Assembly: GCA_017651645.1 (NCBI GenBank)
Contig: JAGCCO010000008.1
Location: 62,001 to 126,000 of the forward strand
DNA length: 64,000 bases
Source: Bacteroidales bacterium
GTDB lineage: Bacteria > Bacteroidota > Bacteroidia > Bacteroidales > F082
Reading direction: 5' to 3'
Under the pieces are notes generated by a model that saw nothing but the letters and a program-made list of their open reading frames with translations, was not told the DNA's origin and did not search any database. Positions 26,501 through 33,109 of this stretch are shown here, piece by piece. Position numbers and translations under genes: made by a program. How positions within the stretch are numbered: position 1 is the first letter of the stretch; each line of letters begins with the position of its first letter.

Positions 26501-27169
26501 GTGCCCATGCCCATCATGATGTATGACGAGGAAGGCGAGTTGCAGACGATTTACGGCGGCCCCGTGGCCCCGATGCAAGGCTTCTTCGTGCACGTGACAG
26601 AGACGACCACGGTCTACTTCAGTGGCACGGCTCATTTAAACGACTACGTCGACCTTGGCCTGCCGAGCGGCCTGTTGTGGGCCACCTGCAACGTGGGTGC
26701 CAATGTTCCCGAAGAATATGGCGACTACTTCGCTTGGGGTGAGACTACGCCGAAGGACACTTACACAGAAGAAAATTATACTTACAGCGAGAATCCCGCC
26801 ATCCTTCCGTCCAACCACGATGCGGCCACGGCCAACTGGGGCGGCGGCTGGCGCATGCCCACCGTGGAGGAGTGGGAGGAACTCTACAACAACACGACCA
26901 TTACTTTGACGACCCAGAACGGCGTGAGCGGACGACTCTTCACCGCTGCGAACGGCAACAGCCTCTTCCTGCCCGCCGCTGGCTACCGCGACGGTGGCAG
27001 TCTCGGCCGCACTGGGGGCTACGGCCTCTTCTGGTCGGGTTCACTCTACACGGATAACCCGAGCAGCGCGTGGTTCTTCTACTTCATTTCGAACGATTTC
27101 GGCATGAACGGCGACCACCGCTACTATGGGCAATCTGTCCGCCCAGTGCGTTCTTCAGGGCAGAACTAA
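20516..27169 (+). CDS. Giant BspA-like surface protein with C-type-lectin-like variable tip (2)
   Basis: This 2217-aa protein has a signal peptide and N-terminal module nearly identical to giant gene 1. LRR_5 repeats run at about residues 90-185, an EF-hand-like calcium loop (D-T-N-G-D-G-E-L-S) near 243-251, and more LRR_5 at about 288-455. Jelly-roll adhesin-like modules with FN3 domains occupy about 500-950. A second, nearly perfect LRR_5 array spans about 990-1205, followed by the same beta-sandwich, FN3/jelly-roll and G-N-W-N-D modules as in gene 1. One terminal Fib_succ_major domain spans about 2042-2217. It has no T9SS sorting domain. The terminal domain carries the variable window 26990-27130. 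Confidence 0.85.
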   Translation: MKRTLQHRKGVFALLLALSLGMGTAYAYDFSAVCSTGQTLYYNIIDATNHYVEITCPGTENDPWPAEFTKPSGPFVLPADVTHGGVIYSVTKIGDRAFYSCTDLTGSLTISNSVTSIGDFAFYLCSGFTGQLIIPNSVTTIGTCAFRNCTGFMGTLTIGSGVAFIGNQAFNVCYNLTSMTVLPATPPFLGPGVFYSMPITTPVYVHCESLSAYQNATGWNSFLYIQCGPITFADSAVKAICVANWDTNGDGELSYAEAATVTSLGIVFQENYNITSFNELQYFTGVSAIEQSAFQNCIHLASITLPPFLSSIGYSAFYDCSALTSIVIPASVTSLEWTPFPFCTALESITMEAGPNNMYHCEGNAIIDINHTLVVGCKNTVIPDDVTAIGDEAFVGCSALTQIDIPSSVTHFGIRAFSYCEGLTSFTIPASVTSIDANAFTYCSGLTELTVLATTPPTLGTWVFGVNNFDIPVYVPCGSLEAYQAYENGSPWGGFTNFQCLPYDDFPYVDDFETACDWELINGNLTNKWVWGEASTRNNHYLYISDNNGASNHYTITSSTMVYAVKLFHFDEGWYRFKYDWLAYGEKNYDYLRVALVPASVTLSAGTSLPSGFSYQSLPSGWIALDGGQQLSKNAWWQTNFSEIYVPTGDYRMVFAWRNDTSLGSQPPAAIDNVSIRPVTCLAPVELTTRHVGSSKVFLDWTPVGNENEWEVWLSFYNGNETEYWPYPATTHPFTINGLESGRNYTATVNAICGPDNTSFSSNEISFTTSTDPCDNPATFPFTENFDGYEGATSGSVNVLPNCWSRINTTTVSSQQGYPTITEYSYAQSAPNFLYFMSSYIVGSYEDPQDQYAILPPMDHMANLELSLSARIPAQGRNGTFMVGVMTDPTDASTFTEITTLQPTSTTYTQYTVPLDLYTGDGWYIAIKMPAASSSVNYRGLCIDDVTVNYDPLTYAINADGVSVTVTGHKDGTNATGELIIPETKTIDGVTYTVTAIGDYAFYYCEGLTGSLTIPNTVTTIGNWAFGWCTSLSGSLILGNSVTEIGNFAFNNCEGLIGSLTIPNTVTTIGNWAFANCQSLTGSLILGNSVTEIGDYAFINCNSLTGSLTIHNSVTAIGDNAFASCDSFTGSLTLGNSLTSIGSGAFQNCDGFTGSLTIPNSVTTIGSNAFYPCSGFTSLFLGNSVTEIGSWAFFGCTGLTSVTALATTPPTLGEDVFQQVSKTIPVYVPCASLEDYQSVSGWSAFTNMQCFETETVYEGTSTSYYVPAYIYYFDDYTRSQFVIPADDLANMEGTPITSMTFYTTSTNVPYTTTCSADVYLMEVNYTTISAFEPKASATIVYSGTFSIVSTGSGGEMTINFSTPYTYNGGNLLVGIENTAKGGWKTISFYGQTVNGASISGYNYTSLDDVTPTQRNFIPKTTFGYTPSECSRPIDLTETDITENSAALLWTGYQDGYDLRYREKLLFFEDFEDGLPSGWTTIDNDGDGYNWHSKSGSGPYSGSTVMASASYDIDNEIVLTPDNWLITPRLELQGTMRVWIKALHPSYAQEHFAIYLSTTGKNTSDFTTVLVPETTLSGSVFTAYTADLSAYVGQQGYIAIRHFNCTNMYEILLDDFGLFDDLNMTGAWETLYNVEPSYTLTALVPDTEYEWQVRGRNCDGDGTFTEWSRAHSFVTTPFNLCPPEDQCELTFTLTDSYGDGWTGNAIHVVDVATNTLLASMSAPSHGLNNTSTTDTITLSVCDGRELSFEWVSGSWPSECSYTVTDNHGNEIFSGSGAMSEPVTYMVNCSGQFIFLTDGNWNDGSHWSTGNVPPAGSDVVIQANAIVPAGYLAEANEVTLDGGSITVADGGQLKHNTLDLMVTMKKNIAGYDDANSQNNYYLLAVPFLSVQVPTAMTANPGSDFYRFDPSETGAEWRNHKEEPITFVQRRYGYLYANPESVELSLTGITLSVSNEFTMSYTVDYIEGSDSPYNGWALLGNPFTYNAYVYRFGSNNEFVPMPIMMYDEEGELQTIYGGPVAPMQGFFVHVTETTTVYFSGTAHLNDYVDLGLPSGLLWATCNVGANVPEEYGDYFAWGETTPKDTYTEENYTYSENPAILPSNHDAATANWGGGWRMPTVEEWEELYNNTTITLTTQNGVSGRLFTAANGNSLFLPAAGYRDGGSLGRTGGYGLFWSGSLYTDNPSSAWFFYFISNDFGMNGDHRYYGQSVRPVRSSGQN
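23500..24060 (+). repeat. Near-identical tandem LRR_5 DNA repeats
   Basis: Eight or so 69-bp units (23 codons) run in tandem. Pairs of units (138 bp) are nearly identical in DNA, for example 23527-23664 and 23665-23802, with only scattered differences. This points to recent expansion by unequal recombination or slippage. Confidence 0.8.
26990..27130 (+). repeat. Candidate DGR variable region (VR) at the 3' end of giant gene 2
   Basis: This window has the same 141-nt length and position as 20007-20147, again 39 nt before the stop. The framework residues G-Y-R, Y-T/P, A-W and F-Y-F are kept, while the residues between are replaced. Of the ~41 differences from copy 1, 29 have an adenine in one of the two copies. 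Confidence 0.6.
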
Positions 27170-27270
27170 CCTTTGCTCCGTCACGGGCAAGACGGGCAAA
27201 GGGCGGGAAAGCCGCTGGGCGGGGCGCATTGTCGCAGGCTGCGTCTCGCAGCCTTGCTTGGCGGCTTTTT
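27161..27270 (+). terminator. Conserved 3' flank and terminator after giant gene 2
   Basis: The 67-nt flank is shared with giant gene 1. An outer 8-bp stem AAAGCCGC/GCGGCTTT (27208-27215 with 27261-27268) encloses an 8-bp hairpin AGGCTGCG-TCT-CGCAGCCT (27236-27254), followed by a T-run. Confidence 0.7.
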
Positions 27271-27290
27271 CGCGGCGTTGTTCAAACGAT

Positions 27291-27319
27291 AAAACCATCC
27301 TTTCGGGGGTGGTTTTTTT
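27291..27319 (+). terminator. Second intrinsic terminator
   Basis: AAAACCATCC (27291-27300) pairs with GGGTGGTTTT (27307-27316), with one T-G pair, and is followed by more T. Confidence 0.7.
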
Positions 27320-27370
27320 GTGGGCAGCCGCATAACGTATGTGCCGCTTTGCGCCGGACTGCCGCTTTGC

Positions 27371-27508
27371 GTCATTGCGAGGAGGAACGACGAAGCAATC
27401 TAGGATTGAAGCTTCCTATCTGGATTGCTTCGTGCCTCGCAAATCTCTGATTCGACGTAGTCAATGACGCGAAGCGGGTCACAGTGGATTGCTTCGCTTC
27501 GCTCGCAA
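27371..27508. repeat. REP-like palindromic element
   Basis: TTGCGAGG and CGAAGCAATC (27375-27400) recur inverted as GATTGCTTCG and CCTCGCAA (27423-27442). A third GATTGCTTCG and CTCGCAA lie at 27487-27508. This resembles dispersed extragenic palindromes of the GCAATCC/CGAAGC type seen in many bacterial genomes. No gene is visible in the 398-bp gap 27170-27567. Confidence 0.7.
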
Positions 27509-27567
27509 ATTTCCGATTGATTAACATCGAATGCATAGCATTTCGACGGAGTCAATCTATGGCTGCA

Positions 27568-28590
27568 TTATTCCTTCAAGCTCTGCCGAGCATACGGCAC
27601 CAAATCCTGGCTCGCGAACTCCCCTTTCAAGAACTTGAAATACCCCGCCACGGCAACCATGGCGGCATTGTCGGTGGAGTAGGAGAGACGCGGGATGAAG
27701 ACCTTCCAATGGTATTTTTCGCCAAGGGCGAGCATGGCATCATGCAAGCCGCTGTTGGCACTCACGCCGCCGGCGATGGCCACGGTCTTGATGCCCGTCT
27801 GCTTGCTGGCCTTCACCAACTTGTTCATCAGGATGTCGATGATGGTCTTCTGCACCGAGGCGCAGAGGTCGGCCTTGTTTTCCTCGATGAAGTTGGGGTT
27901 AAGTTTCAAGTTGTCGCGAACGGTGTATAAGATGCTGGTCTTCAGTCCGCTGAAGCTGTAGTCCAAGTCGGGGATTTGTGGCTTGGCGAAGGTGAAGGCG
28001 TTGGGGTTGCCTATCTTGGCCAACTTGTCGATGACGGGACCGCCAGGGTAGGGCAGACCGAGGATTTTGGCAGTTTTGTCGAAGGCTTCGCCCGCCGCGT
28101 CGTCGATGGTCTTGCCGATGACCTCCATGTCGAAATAGTCCTTCACCACCACGATTTGGGTGTGGCCGCCCGAGACGGTGAGACACAGGAACGGGAAGTC
28201 GGGCACCTCGGTATGGGTGTCATCGGTGGCGAAATGCACCAGAATATGCGCATTCATGTGGTCAATCTCCACCATGGGGATGTTCAAGGTCTGCGCGAAA
28301 GCCTTTGCAAATGAGGTCCCGACGAGCAACGAGCCTAAAAGTCCGGGCCCACGCGTAAAAGCGATGGCGGATAACTGATTTTTTTCTATTTTTGCAGTCT
28401 TCAAGGCCGTGTCGATGACGGGGATGATATTTTGCTGGTGGGCACGCGAAGCGAGTTCGGGGACGACGCCACCGTATTGCTCGTGAACCTTCTGACCTGC
28501 AATGACATTGGAGAGCACACGTGTGCCTTGAAGCACTGCGGCAGAGGTGTCGTCACACGAAGATTCGATGCCTAAAATGTATTCGTTCAT
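27568..28590 (-). CDS. tsaD: tRNA N6-adenosine threonylcarbamoyltransferase TsaD
   Basis: This 340-aa protein transfers the threonylcarbamoyl group to A37 of ANN-decoding tRNAs. It has the ASKHA signature G-I-E-S-S-C-D-D-T at the N-terminus, metal-binding His residues in S-R-A-H-Q-Q-N-I and D-H-M-N-A-H-I, S-G-G-H-T, and D-D-A-A-G-E-A-F-D-K. The ATG at 28590 is preferred to the TTG at 28599 because it gives the family-typical start. It is divergent from the tamB-like gene with only 23 nt between starts. Essential housekeeping gene. Confidence 0.96.
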   Translation of the reverse strand: MNEYILGIESSCDDTSAAVLQGTRVLSNVIAGQKVHEQYGGVVPELASRAHQQNIIPVIDTALKTAKIEKNQLSAIAFTRGPGLLGSLLVGTSFAKAFAQTLNIPMVEIDHMNAHILVHFATDDTHTEVPDFPFLCLTVSGGHTQIVVVKDYFDMEVIGKTIDDAAGEAFDKTAKILGLPYPGGPVIDKLAKIGNPNAFTFAKPQIPDLDYSFSGLKTSILYTVRDNLKLNPNFIEENKADLCASVQKTIIDILMNKLVKASKQTGIKTVAIAGGVSANSGLHDAMLALGEKYHWKVFIPRLSYSTDNAAMVAVAGYFKFLKGEFASQDLVPYARQSLKE

Positions 28591-28613
28591 GGGTCTCAAT
28601 TTGGAGGGTCAAA

Positions 28614-31600
28614 ATTATTAAAAAAAAGATTATCCATAGCATTCTTGTCGTTTTTGTGGTGTTGCTTGCCATCATCGCAAGTCTCTTCGTTGCAGTGCAA
28701 GACCCTATCATTCAGAAGTTTGCTGTACGATTTGCAGGCGGTTATCTGTCTGAAAAAACAGGTGCCGACATCAAAGTGGGACGCTTGGTCGTCACCCCCG
28801 ATTTCCGTGTCTTCATCGATGATGTCGTTGTCAAGGACTTGAAAAAGAACAATTTGGCGAAGATAGACAAGCTGAGGACAAAAATCGACATCGGCGACTT
28901 GTTGAATGGCAAAATCCATCTCGATAATGTCGAATTGCGCGGCACGGAAGCCAACTTAATCAAATATGAAGGGGAAGACCAATTCAATTTTGGTTTTCTC
29001 GCCGAGGCCTTCAAAAGCGACAAGGAGAAGCCCGAAAAGGAACCTATGCCCATCATCGTCGACAAAATCTCGCTGAAGAAGGTGGATTTCGTGTACTGGA
29101 ACCAAAACAGGGATCATCCGGAGAAGACCGAACAGCATCTGATGGATTATTTCCATATTGGCCTCGATGACATTAACCTTGAAGCCTCTGACTTCTACAT
29201 GTTGGGTGACTCAATCCATGCCAATGTCGCTTCCCTTACCGCCAAGGAACTGAGCGGATTGGAACTGAAGCACTTCAATTCGGAGGTTGTCGTCTGTTCA
29301 AAAGGCATCTACCTTGACGGGATGAAAATGGAATCCAACAACAGCCAATTCGACCTGGATCTCCACATGTTGTATGACGACTATTCGGCTTTTCAGGATT
29401 TCGTCAACAAAGTTGAGTTTGATGCCACCATCCGTCCGACCGACATCATGCTTTCCGATATAGGCGTCTTCACCCCAGTGATGTACAAAATGCCTGACCG
29501 ACTGAAGTTTCATGGACGTTTTACGGGTCCCATCGAGAATTTCCGCGTCGATGACTTTAAGGCTGATTTTGGGAAGGCCACCACAATCGAAGGCAGTATC
29601 AGCATGCATCCTTTGGATTTCGAGAACGGCTATCATACGATGAACATCAAGAACATGCATTTCACGTATGACGATTTGGTGAACTTCTACATCCCCGCGT
29701 CCACCAAGACCATTCCGCTGCCTGAATCGTTGCGCACGCTGAACGAGGGCCGCATCCGACTTGATTTCAAAGGCTCGTACAATGACTTTGTCTCCGATAT
29801 CAGCCTCAAATCTGGCATCGGTGACGTTGAGACGTCCATAGCCCGTTCGAAGGACTTTATGGGCAACAACCAGTTCTCTGGTTACATCAATGCCGAAAGG
29901 GTGAAGGCGGGGCTTGTTGCCAATGCTTCGAAGTATGTCGGCGACCTTGACATCGATGCCGATTTCACTGCCATGTTCCCAAAGAACGGTGGCGGTCCGG
30001 AGTTTATGCTCAATGGTAATGTCACCCAGGCTGAGCTGTTGGGGAACCATATCGATGAAGTCGTTATGGATGGCAGCCTCAAGGAGAACCGATTCAAGGG
30101 CAGAGTCAAAGTGGATGACGATGACCTGTTTCTTGATTTCAACGGATTGGTTGACTTTCAGAACAAGAAACATCCCAAGTCTGACTTTACGGCAGTCATC
30201 AGAAATGCCAACCTGAACGCGCTGCATCTTCTTAAAGAAGACTCCATCTCTGAAATCAGCACCAAGGTCTACGTCAACATGACCGGCTACAAGCTTGACG
30301 ACCTTGAGGGTGTGGTGCATTTGGACAGTACAATCTACCACGACAGCCGAGGCTCCTATTTCATGAAAGATTTCGCCGCTTCCATCTCCAATGACAACCT
30401 GATGCAGCGTCGCATCAACATCAACTGCGACTTCCTGGATTTTGAGATGGCAGGAAAGATCAACTTTGCCAGCCTCCTGATGTCGTTCGATGAATATGCC
30501 GATTCCTTCGTGCATTTCCCGGTTTGGGAAGGCAATAGGGAGGCTTTCCAAAAATACAGTCTCAAACACGACGTGGAACAAGACTTTATCGTTCAGCTCG
30601 CTTTGAAAGACACGAAGACAATCAGCCGCCTGTTGATGCCTTCGGTGAGCATTGCGAAAAACACCACTTTAAACGGTACCTTCACCTCACGGACTAACTC
30701 GCTCAATATGACCTTGCGCTCGAAGAACGTACAAGTCGGACAGCTGAGTTTCAATAACTTGGAATTGAAAAACTTCAACTTTGGGAATGCGGCGTTCTCC
30801 TCGTTGAAATTGGATGAAATCAAATACTCAAACATCTCAAAGAATGACACACTGATATTGGGATTGGATAACATTGTCATCGGTACCCGTATGACAGACG
30901 ACACCATCTTTGCCCGTATCACCTGGGATGACGACGCGGAAGTTGACCACAACAAAGCGAGGATATCAACATATTTCCATCCTCACGAACAAGGGGGCAT
31001 CTTCTCCATCACTGAGGCAGATGTGCTTGTCAACGACTCGCTTTGGAACGTTGCGTCGAATAATTTCATCGACCTCACAGAAGACCGAGTGAACATCTCC
31101 AACCTCATGTTCAGCCACCATCAGCAGTCCATTCGGGTTGATGGCTACGCGCCTATGAACGAAGGAGACACCATCTCCGTCCAACTGCGCCGTTTCGATA
31201 TTTCCAATCTGGATTTCCTGTTCAAGAGCTTCGATCTCGACGGCTTCGTTTCGGGCGATGCACTGGTGAGTAGCGTGAAGGTCAATCCTATGGTCTTGGC
31301 TGACCTCAATGTGGAACAATTGACGGTGGATGGCGAGGAAGTCGGGACGGCATCCATCAGAAGCTCTTGGAATAACGATGAAAAATCCGTTGATTTACAA
31401 GCGAATGTGTATAATCAAGAGAAGCGGATGCTGGATATTTACGGTTCTTATTATACCGCAAGAAAGAATGACAACCTAGACTTCACAGTTGACCTGGATT
31501 CTTTACGATTGGCGGCTTTCAGTCCCTTGATGACGGGTATTGTTTCGCGCATGCAGGGCTATGGCGACGGTTTGGTCAAAATAACGGGTTCTGTTAATCA

Positions 31601-33107
31601 GCCCGACATTAAGGGAAAGGTCAAGCTGATTGGTGCCGGTTGTCATATTGATTACTTGAACACGTTCTATACCTTCAGCCCGACCATCTTGATTGACAAC
31701 AGGTCCATCTCGTTTGAAAACTTGGTCTTGACCGACACGTTGAACAACAAAGCCATCGTGGAAGGCCAAATCAGCCATAACCGCTTCAAGGACTTCTATT
31801 TGAACTTGAAACTGCATCCAAGAGACTTTTTGGCTATGGCCACTACGAGCAAGGAAAACGATACCTTCTATGGCACCGCGATCGCCAACGGCTTGATTAC
31901 GGTGAAGGGGCCTTTCAATGACATTAACCTTGATATCAAGGCTTTGACGAGAAAGGGTACCGCCTTGACCATTCCGCTTAACAGGGCTTCCACGGTGAAA
32001 GACAATGACTTTATTATTTTCATCAATCCTGCCGACGAGGAGGCCGAAGAGGAAGAGACAGATGAAATCCAAAGCAAGCCAAAGAGCAACTTCGCTCTTG
32101 TTCTTGACGTGGATGCCACCAATGATGCCACGCTGAAGATCATCCTTCCTTCTGACTTGGGCACCATCGATGCCTCGGGTAACGGTAATGTGAAGTTGGG
32201 TACGGCAACGGGTAAAGAATTGACCATGTTTGGCAAATACACCATCGAAACAGGACGTTTTGCATTGAATTTCAAGAATGTGGTCAATAGGAACTTCGCT
32301 TTGCAAAAGGGAGGTACCATATCGTGGACGGGTAGCCCGACCGATGGCCAGATCAACGCCACAGGTGTGTATACTCTCAAGGCCGATTTGTTGGATTTGG
32401 GTTCTGAGATTGACTCTACCTCATCGGTGAACACCAATGTTAATGTCGAGTGTCTCATTCATCTGAAGGATGCGCTACTTAACCCCACCATTTCCTTTGG
32501 CATGCGCTTGCCCAATGCCACCGAAGACATTATTCAAACTGTGTATTCATTGATTGATACTACCAATCAGGCGGTAATGGCAAACCAGGCCTTGTCGCTG
32601 TTGGTGTTGGGTAAGTTCGCCTACGCGGGTGGTTCTGCGGCAGCTGAGCAGACACTTGACTTAAGTAATATCCTCTCAACACAGATGCAAGTCGACATCA
32701 CAAAGCACCTGAATCTTGGAGTCAGCTATCACTCAGGCAGTATTGACTCTTACGACGAATATCAGGTGGCCTTGCGGACCCAGATGTTTCAGGACCGCCT
32801 GACCATCGAAACCAACGTGGGTGTGATGACGAGCAACTCTGGTAACGATGCATCGGACATCGTAGGCGAGTTTGACTTGTATTACAAACTGAGCCAAGAT
32901 GGACGGTTGCAGGGACATTTCTACAACCATTCCAACTACAATAGCAATTTCAACAGCTTCGCCATCGACCGGCGTGCACCTTATACGCAAGGTTTGGGTC
33001 TTTCTTACAGCAAGTCGTTCAACACGTTCCAGGATTTGCTGAAACGAAATAAAAAGCCAAGCTCCAACCAACCGTTGATCATGCCCAAGCGAAAGGAAAA
33101 CTACTGA
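28614..33107 (+). CDS. tamB: TamB-like translocation/assembly protein (DUF490), apparent ATT start
   Basis: This ~1497-aa protein has an N-terminal membrane anchor (about residues 5-25), a very long beta-rich AsmA/TamB body with G-D-L-L-N-G-K-I and repeated strand motifs, and a C-terminal TamB/DUF490 domain from about residue 1180 to the end. Such proteins span the periplasm and act in outer-membrane protein or lipid transport. There is no in-frame ATG, GTG or TTG near the expected start. A good Shine-Dalgarno (GGAGGG, 28603-28608) sits 5 nt upstream of ATT at 28614. The nearest standard in-frame start is a GTG at 28521, deep inside tsaD. The tsaD-tamB divergent arrangement is typical of Bacteroidota. 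Confidence 0.8.
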   Translation: MIKKKIIHSILVVFVVLLAIIASLFVAVQDPIIQKFAVRFAGGYLSEKTGADIKVGRLVVTPDFRVFIDDVVVKDLKKNNLAKIDKLRTKIDIGDLLNGKIHLDNVELRGTEANLIKYEGEDQFNFGFLAEAFKSDKEKPEKEPMPIIVDKISLKKVDFVYWNQNRDHPEKTEQHLMDYFHIGLDDINLEASDFYMLGDSIHANVASLTAKELSGLELKHFNSEVVVCSKGIYLDGMKMESNNSQFDLDLHMLYDDYSAFQDFVNKVEFDATIRPTDIMLSDIGVFTPVMYKMPDRLKFHGRFTGPIENFRVDDFKADFGKATTIEGSISMHPLDFENGYHTMNIKNMHFTYDDLVNFYIPASTKTIPLPESLRTLNEGRIRLDFKGSYNDFVSDISLKSGIGDVETSIARSKDFMGNNQFSGYINAERVKAGLVANASKYVGDLDIDADFTAMFPKNGGGPEFMLNGNVTQAELLGNHIDEVVMDGSLKENRFKGRVKVDDDDLFLDFNGLVDFQNKKHPKSDFTAVIRNANLNALHLLKEDSISEISTKVYVNMTGYKLDDLEGVVHLDSTIYHDSRGSYFMKDFAASISNDNLMQRRININCDFLDFEMAGKINFASLLMSFDEYADSFVHFPVWEGNREAFQKYSLKHDVEQDFIVQLALKDTKTISRLLMPSVSIAKNTTLNGTFTSRTNSLNMTLRSKNVQVGQLSFNNLELKNFNFGNAAFSSLKLDEIKYSNISKNDTLILGLDNIVIGTRMTDDTIFARITWDDDAEVDHNKARISTYFHPHEQGGIFSITEADVLVNDSLWNVASNNFIDLTEDRVNISNLMFSHHQQSIRVDGYAPMNEGDTISVQLRRFDISNLDFLFKSFDLDGFVSGDALVSSVKVNPMVLADLNVEQLTVDGEEVGTASIRSSWNNDEKSVDLQANVYNQEKRMLDIYGSYYTARKNDNLDFTVDLDSLRLAAFSPLMTGIVSRMQGYGDGLVKITGSVNQPDIKGKVKLIGAGCHIDYLNTFYTFSPTILIDNRSISFENLVLTDTLNNKAIVEGQISHNRFKDFYLNLKLHPRDFLAMATTSKENDTFYGTAIANGLITVKGPFNDINLDIKALTRKGTALTIPLNRASTVKDNDFIIFINPADEEAEEEETDEIQSKPKSNFALVLDVDATNDATLKIILPSDLGTIDASGNGNVKLGTATGKELTMFGKYTIETGRFALNFKNVVNRNFALQKGGTISWTGSPTDGQINATGVYTLKADLLDLGSEIDSTSSVNTNVNVECLIHLKDALLNPTISFGMRLPNATEDIIQTVYSLIDTTNQAVMANQALSLLVLGKFAYAGGSAAAEQTLDLSNILSTQMQVDITKHLNLGVSYHSGSIDSYDEYQVALRTQMFQDRLTIETNVGVMTSNSGNDASDIVGEFDLYYKLSQDGRLQGHFYNHSNYNSNFNSFAIDRRAPYTQGLGLSYSKSFNTFQDLLKRNKKPSSNQPLIMPKRKENY

Positions 33108-33109
33108 TT

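Noticed and set aside
27170..27567. A DGR template repeat or accessory gene in the gap after giant gene 2
   Set aside because: I found no adenine-rich near copy of the variable window here or in any other gap of the window; the gap holds terminators and a REP-like element only.
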